This document shows positions 5,386 to 14,596 of a stretch of DNA of 32,999 nucleotides, piece after piece. Source of the DNA: Treponema zioleckii (lineage in GTDB: Bacteria; Spirochaetota; Spirochaetia; Treponematales; Treponemataceae); the NCBI RefSeq assembly GCF_014737315.1, contig NZ_JPUF01000044.1:1-32999 (forward strand), written 5' to 3'. The notes below the pieces were generated by a model. It did no database searches, was not told where the DNA came from, and saw only the letters and a list, made by a program, of their open reading frames with translations. The translations under genes and the position numbers were made by a program. Each line of letters begins with the position of its first letter. Within the stretch, counting starts at the first letter, position 1.

Positions 5386-7977
5386 ATGGCTATAGATTAT
5401 CAAAAATTACCAGTTTACGAACAAAAAGAGTTAATTTTAAATTCACTCAAAGACAATCAGGTTATTGTCGTTCAAAGTCCTACAGGAAGCGGAAAAACCA
5501 CGCAGATTCCTGTGATTCTGCACGAGGCAGGATTTTCGCAAAACGGAATGATTGCCGTCACTCAGCCTCGAAGAATCGCTGCCTTGAGCGTTTCGGAATT
5601 CATCGCAAAACAGTTGCACACAACGTATCCGGGACTTGTCGGTTACAAAATGCGCTTTGAAGACAAAACTGACGCAACTACAAAAATCAAGATTATGACT
5701 GACGGAATCTTGCTGCAGGAAATGAAACTTGACCCGTGGCTTAGGAATTATTCCGTGATTATGGTTGACGAAGCGCACGAACGAAGCCTTAACATCGATT
5801 TTGTTCTGGGACTTTTAAAGCGAGTCCTAAAAGAGCGCAAAGATTTTAAAGTCATCGTTTCGAGCGCAACAATGAACGCAGAGGCATTTTCAAAATATTT
5901 TGACGGCGCGCCAATCGTTACGATTGAAACACAAACTTTCCCGGTCACAATGGTTTACGACCCTCCGATGGGAAAAACCACAACAACTACTGCAAGCGGC
6001 TCTGAAATGCTTCTTGCAAAAATAGAAAGTACGATTGACCGCGTACTCGACAACAAAGAAGATGGCGACATTCTTGTTTTTCTTCCAGGCGAAAAAATCA
6101 TCCGCGACTGTGTAAAACGCCTTTCGTACGCTTCTTTTAGGCATAAAATCCATATCGTGCCACTTTACGGCCGTCTTCCAAAAGAAGAACAGGAACGAGT
6201 TTTTGACCCGGCACCGTTCGGCCGAAAAAAAGTCGTAATCTCAACGAATATCGCTGAAACTTCAGTTACAATCAATGGTGTAACCACCGTAATCGACTCA
6301 GGGCTTGCAAAAATGAATTATTACAGCCCGCGCACATTCACTTCGAGCCTGGACGAAACTCCTGTAAGCCGCGCAAGCTGCAACCAGCGGCGAGGGCGCG
6401 CAGGGCGAACTTGTCCGGGAACTTGTTACAGACTTTACAAACGTGAAGATTTTGAAAGCCGCGAAGAATACACCGTGGAGGAAATTTACCGCACAGATTT
6501 GAGCGAAGTCGTTCTCCGCATGAGCGAGCTTGGAATCACGGATTTTGAAAGTTTTGATTTTATCTCTCCGCCGGACAAAGAAGGCATTCGCGGGGCTGTA
6601 GAAACATTGAATCTTTTGAATGCGCTCAACGAAGACAACACGCTTTCTTCAATCGGAAAGATGATGGTCGAATTCCCGCTTGAACCACGCGTGAGCCGAA
6701 TCATCGTCGAAAGCATAATGCGTTACCCGGACGTTTTGGACGAAGTTCTTATTGCGGCAAGTTTTATGAGCACGCATTCACCGTTTATTCTTCCTCCGGG
6801 CGAAGAAACCGACGCACGAAAAGCTCACCACGCATTCAGGGACATTCAGGGCGACTTTGTTTCGTATGTAAAACTTTTTAGGACTTACCAAAGCATGAAA
6901 AATCAGGAGAGATTCTGCAACAACAACTATCTCGACTACAGGGTAATGTCTGAAATTGCAAACATCAAAACACAGCTCGAAGAAGAAGTGAGCGCACTCG
7001 GAATTCCGGTTTCTGGCGGCGGAAGCATGGACGATTATTTGTGCTGCATTGCAAGCGGAATGATTCAGTTCGTGTGCATCCGCGAGGGCAAAGAAAATTA
7101 CCGAAGCCTTACGGCAGACCACATTTCGATTCACCCAGGCTCAAGTATGTTCCGAAGCGACCCGCTGTTCATCGTTGCGGGCGAAATCGTGCGCACTTCC
7201 AGAACGTTCGCAATGAGCGTCTCGCCGCTTACAAAGGCACTTTTGGCTCACATTTCGCCAGAGCTTGAGTACAGGCTGAATCAGGCACGAGGAAAACGAG
7301 GCCGCTCTCTTACAGGAAATCTTGAATACAAAGGCTCTACGTTCAGAGATTCGAACGGAAAACTTTTGGGCAAGAACGACGGACGATTCGGCGGAAAGAG
7401 CCAAAAATCAAAAGATGACAATATTATTACGCTCGGCGGAATTTCATTTGATATTGAAAAAATCAAGGGCAAAAAAGTCCTCACGCTTCCGTTCGAGAAA
7501 TTCAAGACTGCACTCAATCAGGAAACTGACCAGAACAAGATGGCGGCAATCGCAGGAATCCGAGGAAAGATTCTCATGGGCGGCGGCTACACCCTGCTCA
7601 CCGGCGAAAAAGTCGAGCTAATCTCAAAAATCACAAAGGCACTCAATCTCAATATCGTTGACGAACGGGCATGGCCTAAAAAACTCAACATCAATATTGC
7701 GGAAGAAGGCGGCATTGAGACGCTTTTCTCTACTTTGGGCTATACGCTTCGCGTTACGCAGGCAAAAACAAAAACAAAAGAACTTGGATTCATAACGCTC
7801 TTTAGCGATGGCAAGGGAACTTATTGGTTCAAAGTGAGCCGAGGCTTTGCGACGGCATTGAACGAAAGTCTTTCGAGTCTCGAAACGTTAATCGACGAAA
7901 CCGCGGTTGCGCTCACCCCGGAGCAAAAAGCAAAAGTGAACGTTCTTTACCGCACGCTGAACGGCTTGTATGAGTAA
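5386..7977 (+). CDS. DEAH-box ATP-dependent RNA helicase (HrpA/HrpB type)
   Basis: This is an 863-residue superfamily 2 helicase expected to unwind or remodel RNA using ATP. Motif I SPTGSGKTT is near residue 32, motif II VDEAHERS near 127, motif III SATMNAE near 159, motif V STNIAETSVTI near 285 and motif VI QRRGRAGRT near 333, followed by the winged-helix/ratchet and OB-like regions of DEAH helicases. The last 180 residues or so (from about 7440) do not match the usual HrpA tail that I can recall and look lineage-specific. The start is ATG with AAAGGA at 5374-5379. The stop is followed three bases later by a hairpin repeat array. HrpA and HrpB are hard to tell apart by eye, so no gene symbol is given. 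Confidence 0.9.
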   Translation: MAIDYQKLPVYEQKELILNSLKDNQVIVVQSPTGSGKTTQIPVILHEAGFSQNGMIAVTQPRRIAALSVSEFIAKQLHTTYPGLVGYKMRFEDKTDATTKIKIMTDGILLQEMKLDPWLRNYSVIMVDEAHERSLNIDFVLGLLKRVLKERKDFKVIVSSATMNAEAFSKYFDGAPIVTIETQTFPVTMVYDPPMGKTTTTTASGSEMLLAKIESTIDRVLDNKEDGDILVFLPGEKIIRDCVKRLSYASFRHKIHIVPLYGRLPKEEQERVFDPAPFGRKKVVISTNIAETSVTINGVTTVIDSGLAKMNYYSPRTFTSSLDETPVSRASCNQRRGRAGRTCPGTCYRLYKREDFESREEYTVEEIYRTDLSEVVLRMSELGITDFESFDFISPPDKEGIRGAVETLNLLNALNEDNTLSSIGKMMVEFPLEPRVSRIIVESIMRYPDVLDEVLIAASFMSTHSPFILPPGEETDARKAHHAFRDIQGDFVSYVKLFRTYQSMKNQERFCNNNYLDYRVMSEIANIKTQLEEEVSALGIPVSGGGSMDDYLCCIASGMIQFVCIREGKENYRSLTADHISIHPGSSMFRSDPLFIVAGEIVRTSRTFAMSVSPLTKALLAHISPELEYRLNQARGKRGRSLTGNLEYKGSTFRDSNGKLLGKNDGRFGGKSQKSKDDNIITLGGISFDIEKIKGKKVLTLPFEKFKTALNQETDQNKMAAIAGIRGKILMGGGYTLLTGEKVELISKITKALNLNIVDERAWPKKLNINIAEEGGIETLFSTLGYTLRVTQAKTKTKELGFITLFSDGKGTYWFKVSRGFATALNESLSSLETLIDETAVALTPEQKAKVNVLYRTLNGLYE

Positions 7978-7979
7978 AA

Positions 7980-8229
7980 GGAAGTGCTACAAGTTGATTT
8001 TTAAAATAAAAATTTACTTGTGCACTTCCCTCCAGTTTTCTAAAGAAAACTGGAGCAGTCTACTAAGTCGATTTTTAAAATAAAAATTTGCTTGCGCACT
8101 TCCCTCAAGTTTTCTAAAGAAAACTTGAGCAGTCTACTAAGTCGATTTTTAAATAGAAATTTACTTGTGCATTTCCCTCAACTTTTCTAAAGAAAACTTG
8201 GGCAGTTTACTAACTTGATTTTTAAATAC
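7980..8229. repeat. Tandem ~73-bp repeat array of paired hairpins
   Basis: About 3.3 copies start at 7987, 8060, 8134 and 8207 (periods 73, 74 and 73). Each full copy has an AT-rich stretch (gatttttaaaataaaaattt), a block resembling CTTGTGCACTTCCC, and a near-perfect palindrome such as CCAGTTTTCT-AA-AGAAAACTGG (8031-8052), then a linker ctactaag. The first copy is preceded by GGAAGTGC at 7980, which pairs with GCACTTCC at 8022-8029, reproducing the hairpin 1 plus hairpin 2 order of the other repeats. The array fills the gap between the helicase and the outer-membrane protein gene. Confidence 0.85.
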
Positions 8230-8256
8230 GATTTTTTGAGAAAGAGAGTTTTTCAA

Positions 8257-9363
8257 ATGAAAAAGATTGTTTTTATTTTTCTTCTGCTTGTGCAATTTTT
8301 GTACAGCTTTTCTGAAGCGTCTGAATCACCGTTAAAACAGATTATTGAAATCGAAAACGCAAAGCAGTCTTTTTCAAAAATGATGACAAGCGCAGCAAGC
8401 TACACAGAAAAAAAAGCACTCGCAAAAGACATCAAAAAAAAGACAGAGAATCTTGGAAAAAACACATACACCGCAAACTCGGACACAGGAGACTTTACGC
8501 TTGCAATATCTCAGGAAACAGGTGCGTCCGTAATGTTTTATTTTGACGGAAACCTGATTTATGACGAACAATTTTCACTGACGAACATACAGCAAAAAAT
8601 GATTACGAGCGCAAAGCTCACTTACAAAGTCGAAGCTCACCCTACACTGCCTTCCACGTATATTTTTTCGCTAAAAAAGATTTCTTTTTTGAATTCCAAG
8701 GGAACGATTCTTCTAAAAAAAGAATTTGTGCAAAAGACAGCTCAATATCAATACCCGATTCTTACGCTTTTTGACCCAAAGACTCTCGATTTTTTGGAAG
8801 AAGAACAAAAAAAGACTTTGCAAATCGAAGAAACAAATGAAGAAACAGAATCAGATACAGAGGAAAGAGTTGTGCAGGGATTTTTTATCAACTTTCCGAT
8901 TTCGGTATTCGCAAAGAACGGCAAAGTCCACAGCACTGGAATCGGCATTTCCGCTGACTTTTGTTTTCCCTTAAATGTGATTATCGGCGGAACCCTCGGC
9001 GTAAGTTTTGAAGAATCAAATGACTTTGATGATTTTCTCGATTTTTTGGGATTACTTTTTGGCAATCCATTAGACGATGATTTTAATAAAGGCGAAAAAC
9101 ACGGGGAATACTACGGCTACGTCCTTTCACGATTCGGTTTTTATGTGCCGACCAGCTCAATCATTTCATTCAAAATATTTTCGCAAGCCGGCTTTTTTGC
9201 AAAAGAACCTGTTATTGGCGGCGGAATGAACTTTTTGCTGCATAAACCGCTAGAAGATCATACCACCGTCGGACTCATGTTAGGCTACTCGCACTTGGTA
9301 AAACCAGACACTTCGGCCATGCAAAAATACAGCCTCGGTCTGTTCTTTACCCAACAATACTAA
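8257..9363 (+). CDS. Putative outer-membrane beta-barrel protein, secreted
   Basis: Family not recognised. The ATG at 8257 is preferred over the upstream TTG at 8215 because it directly begins a signal peptide (MKKIVFIFLLLVQFLYSF) and has GAGAAAGAGAG at about 8238-8248; the earlier start would lie inside the repeat array. The mature protein of about 345 residues has a polar N-terminal half and, after residue 220, alternating hydrophobic/glycine segments such as IIGGTLGVSF, VIGGGMNFLL and TVGLMLGYSHLV. It ends in an aromatic residue (FFTQQY), like many outer-membrane barrels. The gene follows the tandem repeat array, which may contain its promoter, and converges on pncB with a 4-base gap. Confidence 0.6.
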   Translation: MKKIVFIFLLLVQFLYSFSEASESPLKQIIEIENAKQSFSKMMTSAASYTEKKALAKDIKKKTENLGKNTYTANSDTGDFTLAISQETGASVMFYFDGNLIYDEQFSLTNIQQKMITSAKLTYKVEAHPTLPSTYIFSLKKISFLNSKGTILLKKEFVQKTAQYQYPILTLFDPKTLDFLEEEQKKTLQIEETNEETESDTEERVVQGFFINFPISVFAKNGKVHSTGIGISADFCFPLNVIIGGTLGVSFEESNDFDDFLDFLGLLFGNPLDDDFNKGEKHGEYYGYVLSRFGFYVPTSSIISFKIFSQAGFFAKEPVIGGGMNFLLHKPLEDHTTVGLMLGYSHLVKPDTSAMQKYSLGLFFTQQY

Positions 9364-9367
9364 TGTT

Positions 9368-10585
9368 TTAGCGGCGGAGGTGTTCGTTTTCCATGCGCCA
9401 TTTTATACAGCGGTTGAGGTAGTCAACGTATTCCTCGTTTTTGCACATACCTTTTCCCTGAACGTCAGAAATCTTCGCAACATCCTGACCATTGCACTTC
9501 GTTACTTTCATTACAATATTGAGGGCAGGAACATCCGTATCGTTCGAAATATACGTTCCGATTCCGAACGCAAGCTTTGCCTTATCCTTAAAATATTCGT
9601 AAAGTTTTGTAGCCCGCTCAAAATCAAGGCTATCGCTGAACAGCAAAGTCTTTGTTTTTGGATCAATTCCGAGCTTTTTGTAGTGTGCGAGCATTTTTTC
9701 GCCCCAAAGGAACGGGTCTCCAGAATCGTGTCGAACGCCGCTAAAAAGTGTGGCGTAAGTGAGCTGGAAGTCACGCAAGAAACAGTCGGTCGTAATTGTG
9801 TCAGTCAAGGCAGTACCATTCAAAATTCCGTATTCTTTTACCCAAGCATCAAGCGCGTACCAGTTTGAGTAAGCCGGATTGTGCTTGTGATTTCCCTGTC
9901 CAGAACACATAATCCACTCATGGGCCATAGTACCAACCGGAGTGACGTTATGTTTTTTGGCAAGTTCAACGTTGCTCGTTCCAACAAAAAATGATTCCTT
10001 AAATTGAGAATTCATCTCCTTCAATTTTTGAACGGCGTAATCCTGCGCCTCGTAAGAAAGCCTTCGCCTAAGACCAAATTCACTGAACGAGCCGATTTTG
10101 TATGAATCATCGATGAGCTTTGCACATTTTTCGTCGAATTTTCGTTTGAACTGAGCCAAAAGTTCATCGTAATCGTAAGCCATTCTAAAATAAACTTCGT
10201 TAACAATCGAAAGAATCGGGATTTCGTACATTGAAGTGTTGAGCCAAGTTCCACAAGCCTCAATGTTAAGCCCGCAAGGAGAATCCGTGTTTATCGTAAA
10301 ATCCTTGTAGCGAGGATGCCACAAGCGCAAAAAATCAACGTAAGAACCTTTTATCCATCTTATTCCGTCAAGATACTCAAGCTCTTCCTCAGTAAAACGC
10401 AGTTTACAAAAAAGATTAACCTGATTTTTGATTTCCTCAACCATCTCTGGCGTAAATTTTACGTCAGTATTGCGACACTTGAACGTCCATGTGGTTTTGT
10501 ACTCACTGAACTGATGGTAAATTGCCTGCCCCATAGAAAATTTGTAGGCATCCTGCGACAACAGACTGGTTATTATCTGTTCCAT
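9368..10585 (-). CDS. pncB: Nicotinate phosphoribosyltransferase
   Basis: The enzyme makes nicotinate mononucleotide from nicotinate and PRPP in NAD salvage. At 405 residues it has the size of the PncB family. Visible signatures are the N-terminal DAYKFSMGQAIYH, GTSNVELAKKHNVTPVGTMA followed by HEW (the His region that is transiently phosphorylated in the family), GVRHDSGDP and LLFSDSLDF. The start has GAGAGGA just upstream. It is the last gene of a minus-strand run, 18 bases after the HEAT-repeat gene, and is likely co-transcribed with it. Confidence 0.93.
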   Translation of the reverse strand: MEQIITSLLSQDAYKFSMGQAIYHQFSEYKTTWTFKCRNTDVKFTPEMVEEIKNQVNLFCKLRFTEEELEYLDGIRWIKGSYVDFLRLWHPRYKDFTINTDSPCGLNIEACGTWLNTSMYEIPILSIVNEVYFRMAYDYDELLAQFKRKFDEKCAKLIDDSYKIGSFSEFGLRRRLSYEAQDYAVQKLKEMNSQFKESFFVGTSNVELAKKHNVTPVGTMAHEWIMCSGQGNHKHNPAYSNWYALDAWVKEYGILNGTALTDTITTDCFLRDFQLTYATLFSGVRHDSGDPFLWGEKMLAHYKKLGIDPKTKTLLFSDSLDFERATKLYEYFKDKAKLAFGIGTYISNDTDVPALNIVMKVTKCNGQDVAKISDVQGKGMCKNEEYVDYLNRCIKWRMENEHLRR

Positions 10586-10603
10586 TTTTAATTCCTCTCT
10601 TTT

Positions 10604-12262
10604 TTATTTTGCGTCAGCAGCAGTTGACGTTTTTTTATTTTTTTCAGGATCGATTCCAAGAATTTTGGCAGCTTTAAAAGCCATCGCGTTTCGTTTTTTA
10701 GCCTCCGGGTCGGCCTGGCTAGCCAAATCTTTTACGAAAGAATCACAATTTGAGTAGCGTCCTTTCGCATACATGTCAAGTCCAGTTCCGATTGTAGAAA
10801 CATCTTTGTGCTGGAGATATTTTAACGTTATGTCCGCAAAAGCAGAATTGTTGTATTTTGCAAATTCTTTTCCCAATGCGTAGCGAAGTGACTTTCGCCT
10901 GTCATCTTTTAAGGTTTCCTCCGCAAGGGCAAGAATCTCGTTCATTCCAGTAGAACCGTTTTCCAAAAGGGCAGCGGCAACACGAGAGCGAGTATCATCG
11001 CTCACCTTTTTTTCGGTAATCTGTTTTACAAGATATTCATTGCCTTCCGAAGTGTTAAGCTCGGCAAGAACTGCGTAGCACTGATTTTTTATCGTTCGCT
11101 CAGGGTCGTTTTTTGCACGGTAAACCAAGTAAGAAACGGCTGAAGTCATTTTCTGTTTTTTGATTGTGTCAATCGCCTCTTTTCGAACCTTCCAGTGATC
11201 GTCGCGCACAGCCTGCAAAATGACTTTCTGCGCATCAGAAGTCGTAAAATAAGAAAGTCCCTTTATAACGTAGGTACGAAGATTCGGGTCTTTTTCGCCG
11301 TAAAGCTCGGTAAGAACGTCAACGGCATCGCTTTTTTGCATCGCGCCAATCGCTTCTGCGGCATACATTCGAACAAAGGCATTCTCATTCTCGTCCTGAG
11401 CAAGTTCCACCATTTTGTCGTAAGTCTCAACGGCTTTCAATTCGCCCAAAACACGAACGATTGTCTGTTTCTGCGGAATCGTAAGTTCCTGTTTCTCGTA
11501 ATATTCGGTAAGGTAACGAGCCTCGTCACTTCCGCCCAGTTTTCCCAGGGCAGAAACCGCACCTGTAAAATATTCGGCATTCTCGCTTTCAAGAAGATTT
11601 TCGATTGCAGGAATCGCACACGTGGTTTTTACAGTCTGAACATAAGAAAAACATGCGTTCACCGTGGAAATATTTTCGTCGTAAGGATCGTTAAGAACGA
11701 TGACGGCAAAATCTTCAAGGCAAGGGTCTTCGAGAGTCTGGAAAAACAGCATGACTTTATTTTTTATGTCAACGTTTTTTGAGTCATTGTAAAGGTCGTA
11801 AGCCTCGTTCACAAAACGAACGTCTTTCTGCGAAATCATTTTGTCCAAAAGGTCAGAGATTTCTGATTCAAGACCGAACTTTAAAATGTCAGCATTTTTC
11901 TCGCGTCCGTCCGGGTCGGTGTTGTCCAAGTCCGTGACTTTTGAGCTGTCCGGCGTTTTAGGTCTTTTTGACGACGGAACGTCACTCTCGCCCGCCTTAG
12001 AAAAACTTATTTTTTCGCCGGAAGATGTTGAAGAAGATTCTGATGATGAGGATTTTTCTTTTTGCTGATTCGGCGAACTTTCCGCTTGTGTGGCAGACGT
12101 TTGGTTTTCACCAGAATCAGACTGGCCGCTCACCTGCGCGTTCGAAGAGCTTTCAGGCGCAGCGTTTTGCGTGCCACCTTGAGAATTTTGTTGTGCAAAA
12201 GTCACCGTGCAAGCAAAAGTCAATGCAACACCACTAAAAAATATCTTTTTTGTCATCTTCAT
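10604..12262 (-). CDS. Secreted HEAT-repeat protein with Ser/Gln-rich linker
   Basis: A 552-residue protein with an N-terminal signal sequence (residues 1-23, probable cut near TFA-QQ; a Cys at about 17 makes a lipoprotein less likely but possible). Residues 24-115 are a low-complexity Ser/Gln/Glu linker. From about residue 180 the protein is a run of HEAT-like alpha-helical repeats (for example YFTGAVSALGKLGGSDEARY, VRMYAAEAIGAMQKSDAVDV and WKVRKEAIDTIKKQKMTSAV), which typically serve as protein-binding scaffolds. GGAG upstream supports the first ATG. It lies 27 bases after tgt and 18 before pncB. No enzymatic motif was seen; a periplasmic scaffold role is an inference. Confidence 0.75.
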   Translation of the reverse strand: MKMTKKIFFSGVALTFACTVTFAQQNSQGGTQNAAPESSSNAQVSGQSDSGENQTSATQAESSPNQQKEKSSSSESSSTSSGEKISFSKAGESDVPSSKRPKTPDSSKVTDLDNTDPDGREKNADILKFGLESEISDLLDKMISQKDVRFVNEAYDLYNDSKNVDIKNKVMLFFQTLEDPCLEDFAVIVLNDPYDENISTVNACFSYVQTVKTTCAIPAIENLLESENAEYFTGAVSALGKLGGSDEARYLTEYYEKQELTIPQKQTIVRVLGELKAVETYDKMVELAQDENENAFVRMYAAEAIGAMQKSDAVDVLTELYGEKDPNLRTYVIKGLSYFTTSDAQKVILQAVRDDHWKVRKEAIDTIKKQKMTSAVSYLVYRAKNDPERTIKNQCYAVLAELNTSEGNEYLVKQITEKKVSDDTRSRVAAALLENGSTGMNEILALAEETLKDDRRKSLRYALGKEFAKYNNSAFADITLKYLQHKDVSTIGTGLDMYAKGRYSNCDSFVKDLASQADPEAKKRNAMAFKAAKILGIDPEKNKKTSTAADAK

Positions 12263-12289
12263 AAATCTTCTCCAGATTTTGTTAAAAAA

Positions 12290-13441
12290 CTACTGATTAA
12301 GCTTCCATTTTCCTGAATGGTAGCGTTTTAAGAAATTCGTTCGGTATTCCTCAAAGCGGTCTTCGTTAATCGCAGCGCGAATCTCGTGCATCATGTTATG
12401 GAGGAAGTAGAGATTGTGATAGCTTGCAAGCATACTGCTCAAAATCTCCTGTTCCTTAAAAATGTGCCTCAAATACGCCCTAGAATAAGTTCGGCATACT
12501 TTGCAGTTGCATTCAGAATCAACTGGCGAAAAATCGTGGGCAAAACGTTCCTGCTTGATTGGCAGAGGACCGTCTTTCGTAAAATAGCTTCCGTTACGGC
12601 CGTTTCGTGTTGGAAGAACACAGTCGAACATGTCGATTCCAGAGTGAACCGCATCAAGAATATAGTCAGGCGTTCCGATTCCCATAACATATTTTGCCTT
12701 GCCCACAGGAAGATGCTGAACCGTAAAGTCAAGCATTTCGGCAAAAACTTCCGGTGGCTCGCCAACGCTCAATCCACCGATTGCGATTGCCGGCAAGTCA
12801 AGTTTCGTAACGAATTCTGAGCTTCGGATTCGTAAATCTTCAAAAAAGTTTCCTTGCACGATTGGAAGAAGAATTCCTTTGTAGCCTTTTTCCTCTCGGT
12901 TTTTGAGCCACTGAGCCTTTGCGCGTTTAGACCAGTTTTCCGTAACGTCGAGCGCGTGAACGGCTTCGTTTTTGTCGATTCCCCAGCCGGTGCAAACGTC
13001 AAGCTGCATCTGAATGTCGGAATTGAACTGAGTCTGAACGTCAACGACTTTTTCAGGAGTGAACAAATGCTTTGAACCGTCAATATTCGACTGGAACGCA
13101 GCCCCTTCCATAGTAATCTTTCTTAGTTTTGAAAGGCTCCAAACCTGGAATCCGCCCGAATCCGTAAGAAAGTTTCTGTTCCATTTTGAAAATCCGTGGA
13201 GCCCGCCCGCTTCCTCAATAATGTCGCTTCCAGGACGCAAATAAAGATGGTAAGTGTTAGCAAGGATAATCTCAAATCCGATTTCCTCAAGGTCGTCTTT
13301 TGTGAGCGCTTTTACCGTCGCGTTTGTTCCCACCGGCATAAAAACAGGAGTCTGAACGTCGCCGTGCGGAAGGTGAAGAGTTCCTGTCCTGGCTTTGCCG
13401 TCAGCCGATGAATGTTTAATGTCAAAAATATTCTCAATCAT
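12290..13441 (-). CDS. tgt: tRNA-guanine transglycosylase
   Basis: Tgt exchanges guanine 34 of GUN-anticodon tRNAs for the queuosine precursor preQ1. At 383 residues it is of standard bacterial length. It shows ANTYHLYLRPG, the substrate loop LTDSGGFQVWSLS, GGLSVGE, the nucleophile region FDCVLPTRNGRNG and a zinc site C-x-C-x2-C with a downstream His (CNCKVC). The ATG has AGGAAG five bases upstream. queA, the next queuosine step, is also in the window at 20553 but in a separate transcription unit; no queC/D/E/F is nearby. Confidence 0.95.
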   Translation of the reverse strand: MIENIFDIKHSSADGKARTGTLHLPHGDVQTPVFMPVGTNATVKALTKDDLEEIGFEIILANTYHLYLRPGSDIIEEAGGLHGFSKWNRNFLTDSGGFQVWSLSKLRKITMEGAAFQSNIDGSKHLFTPEKVVDVQTQFNSDIQMQLDVCTGWGIDKNEAVHALDVTENWSKRAKAQWLKNREEKGYKGILLPIVQGNFFEDLRIRSSEFVTKLDLPAIAIGGLSVGEPPEVFAEMLDFTVQHLPVGKAKYVMGIGTPDYILDAVHSGIDMFDCVLPTRNGRNGSYFTKDGPLPIKQERFAHDFSPVDSECNCKVCRTYSRAYLRHIFKEQEILSSMLASYHNLYFLHNMMHEIRAAINEDRFEEYRTNFLKRYHSGKWKLNQ

Positions 13442-13475
13442 AATTCTTCCTATAAATATAAAATTGTGTTTTTCT

Positions 13476-13494
13476 CGAAAAACTGGAGTTTTCG
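13476..13494. repeat. Short palindrome resembling the hairpin 2 module
   Basis: CGAAAAACT (13476-13484) and AGTTTTCG (13487-13494) face each other over two bases in the 75-base gap between lptG and tgt. The sequence resembles the AGTTTTC/GAAAACT palindromes of the intergenic repeats. It has no U-tract on either strand, so it is not an obvious terminator. Confidence 0.35.
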
Positions 13495-13516
13495 AAGTTT
13501 CCTTGTATCCCCCGTC

Positions 13517-14596
13517 TTACGTTCGCGCATACCGCAAAAGCAATATCGCAATTATAACAAACATAAAGACCGGAAACCATGCCCCCATAAAAGGGCTTAT
13601 ATAATCAAACTTTGCAAGAAGCATCGTAAGCATTTGGGTAACATAAAACAAAACCGCCGCCGTAACGCACGAAGCAAGGCTTAGAAGCATTACGTTCTTG
13701 CGGGTTTTTCCGCTAAGTCCAATCGAAAGAAAAACTACGATGAACAAAATAAACGGAAAAGAAAACTTTTTGTAGTACAAGCTCAAAGGCTCTCCGTAAG
13801 GAAGCCCGGCCCGCTGCAAGTGTTCTATAAAAACCTTCGCCTCTTTTGAGCTGACTCCCTCAACGCTTATAACGTTGTTCTGGAATGTTTCGGGAGGCTC
13901 CGTAAGCCGCTCAACAAGAACCGGCTCTACCGGCATCGAAATTATTTTTTTGTCCTCAGTCTTTTTGTACTGAGTAGCCCCGGAAAGCACCCAATGCCCT
14001 GAATCGGAATTCCAGGTGGCCGAGTCCGCCCGAATAATCGAATTGAACGAATTGTCTTTGTTACGAACAATCACGTAGAGCGTAAAAAGCCGCGTAGCTT
14101 CATTATCATAAAAATCCGCTTTATAAACAACGTTACCATTTTCGCTTATAATTACGATTTTGTCTTGATTTAGCGACTTGCTTTTGTTCAAAAGTTCTTC
14201 CTGTTCCGTAACTTTTTTTGAATACGTTGGAACCACAAGATTGTCGTCAAAAAAGAAAAGCCCAAAACTCAGCAAAAACGAAAAAATCAAGAGCGGGAGC
14301 GTGAATTTAAAAAGCGAGATTCCAGACGCAAAGATTGCGACAAGCTCGTTATTGGCGTAAAGGTCGCTCAGTGCATAAGAAACGGCAAAAAGAATCGCCA
14401 TTGGGGTTGAATACCAAACTGCTTTTGGGGTGTACAAAAGCATGATTCTTATGATTTTTAGAACCGGAACTCCGTTCGAAATGTAATTCCACAAATTCAT
14501 CATCAAATCTACGATTACGATTACGAACGAAAAGAACAAGAGCGCGCCCAAAAAAAGAGGAATGACTTTTCTAAAAAGATATTCGATGATTTTCAT
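13517..14596 (-). CDS. LptF/LptG-family permease (second of pair)
   Basis: A 359-residue inner-membrane permease of the YjgP/YjgQ family; in Gram-negatives LptF and LptG form the transmembrane half of the LptB2FG transporter that extracts lipopolysaccharide. The start is set at the ATG at 14596 (MKIIEYLFRKVIPLFLGALL) rather than a longer ATG at 14725: it begins the family's first helix and overlaps the upstream gene's TGA as ATGA. Membrane segments lie at the N-terminus (about 10-30, 50-75 and 95-115) and C-terminus (about 275-355), flanking a beta-rich periplasmic domain. Many treponemes lack classical LPS, so the cargo is uncertain. Confidence 0.82.
   Translation of the reverse strand: MKIIEYLFRKVIPLFLGALLFFSFVIVIVDLMMNLWNYISNGVPVLKIIRIMLLYTPKAVWYSTPMAILFAVSYALSDLYANNELVAIFASGISLFKFTLPLLIFSFLLSFGLFFFDDNLVVPTYSKKVTEQEELLNKSKSLNQDKIVIISENGNVVYKADFYDNEATRLFTLYVIVRNKDNSFNSIIRADSATWNSDSGHWVLSGATQYKKTEDKKIISMPVEPVLVERLTEPPETFQNNVISVEGVSSKEAKVFIEHLQRAGLPYGEPLSLYYKKFSFPFILFIVVFLSIGLSGKTRKNVMLLSLASCVTAAVLFYVTQMLTMLLAKFDYISPFMGAWFPVFMFVIIAILLLRYART

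Noticed and set aside
7987-8229. CRISPR-like array
   Set aside because: Units of about 73 bp repeat as a whole with no unique spacers, and no cas gene is present.
8215-8256. TTG start for the outer-membrane-like protein
   Set aside because: It would place coding sequence inside the tandem repeat and hide the signal peptide that begins at the ATG at 8257.
11195-11782. 195-codon plus-strand frame opposite the HEAT-repeat gene
   Set aside because: It is the antisense shadow of a convincing repeat protein, with basic, low-complexity translation and no ribosome site.
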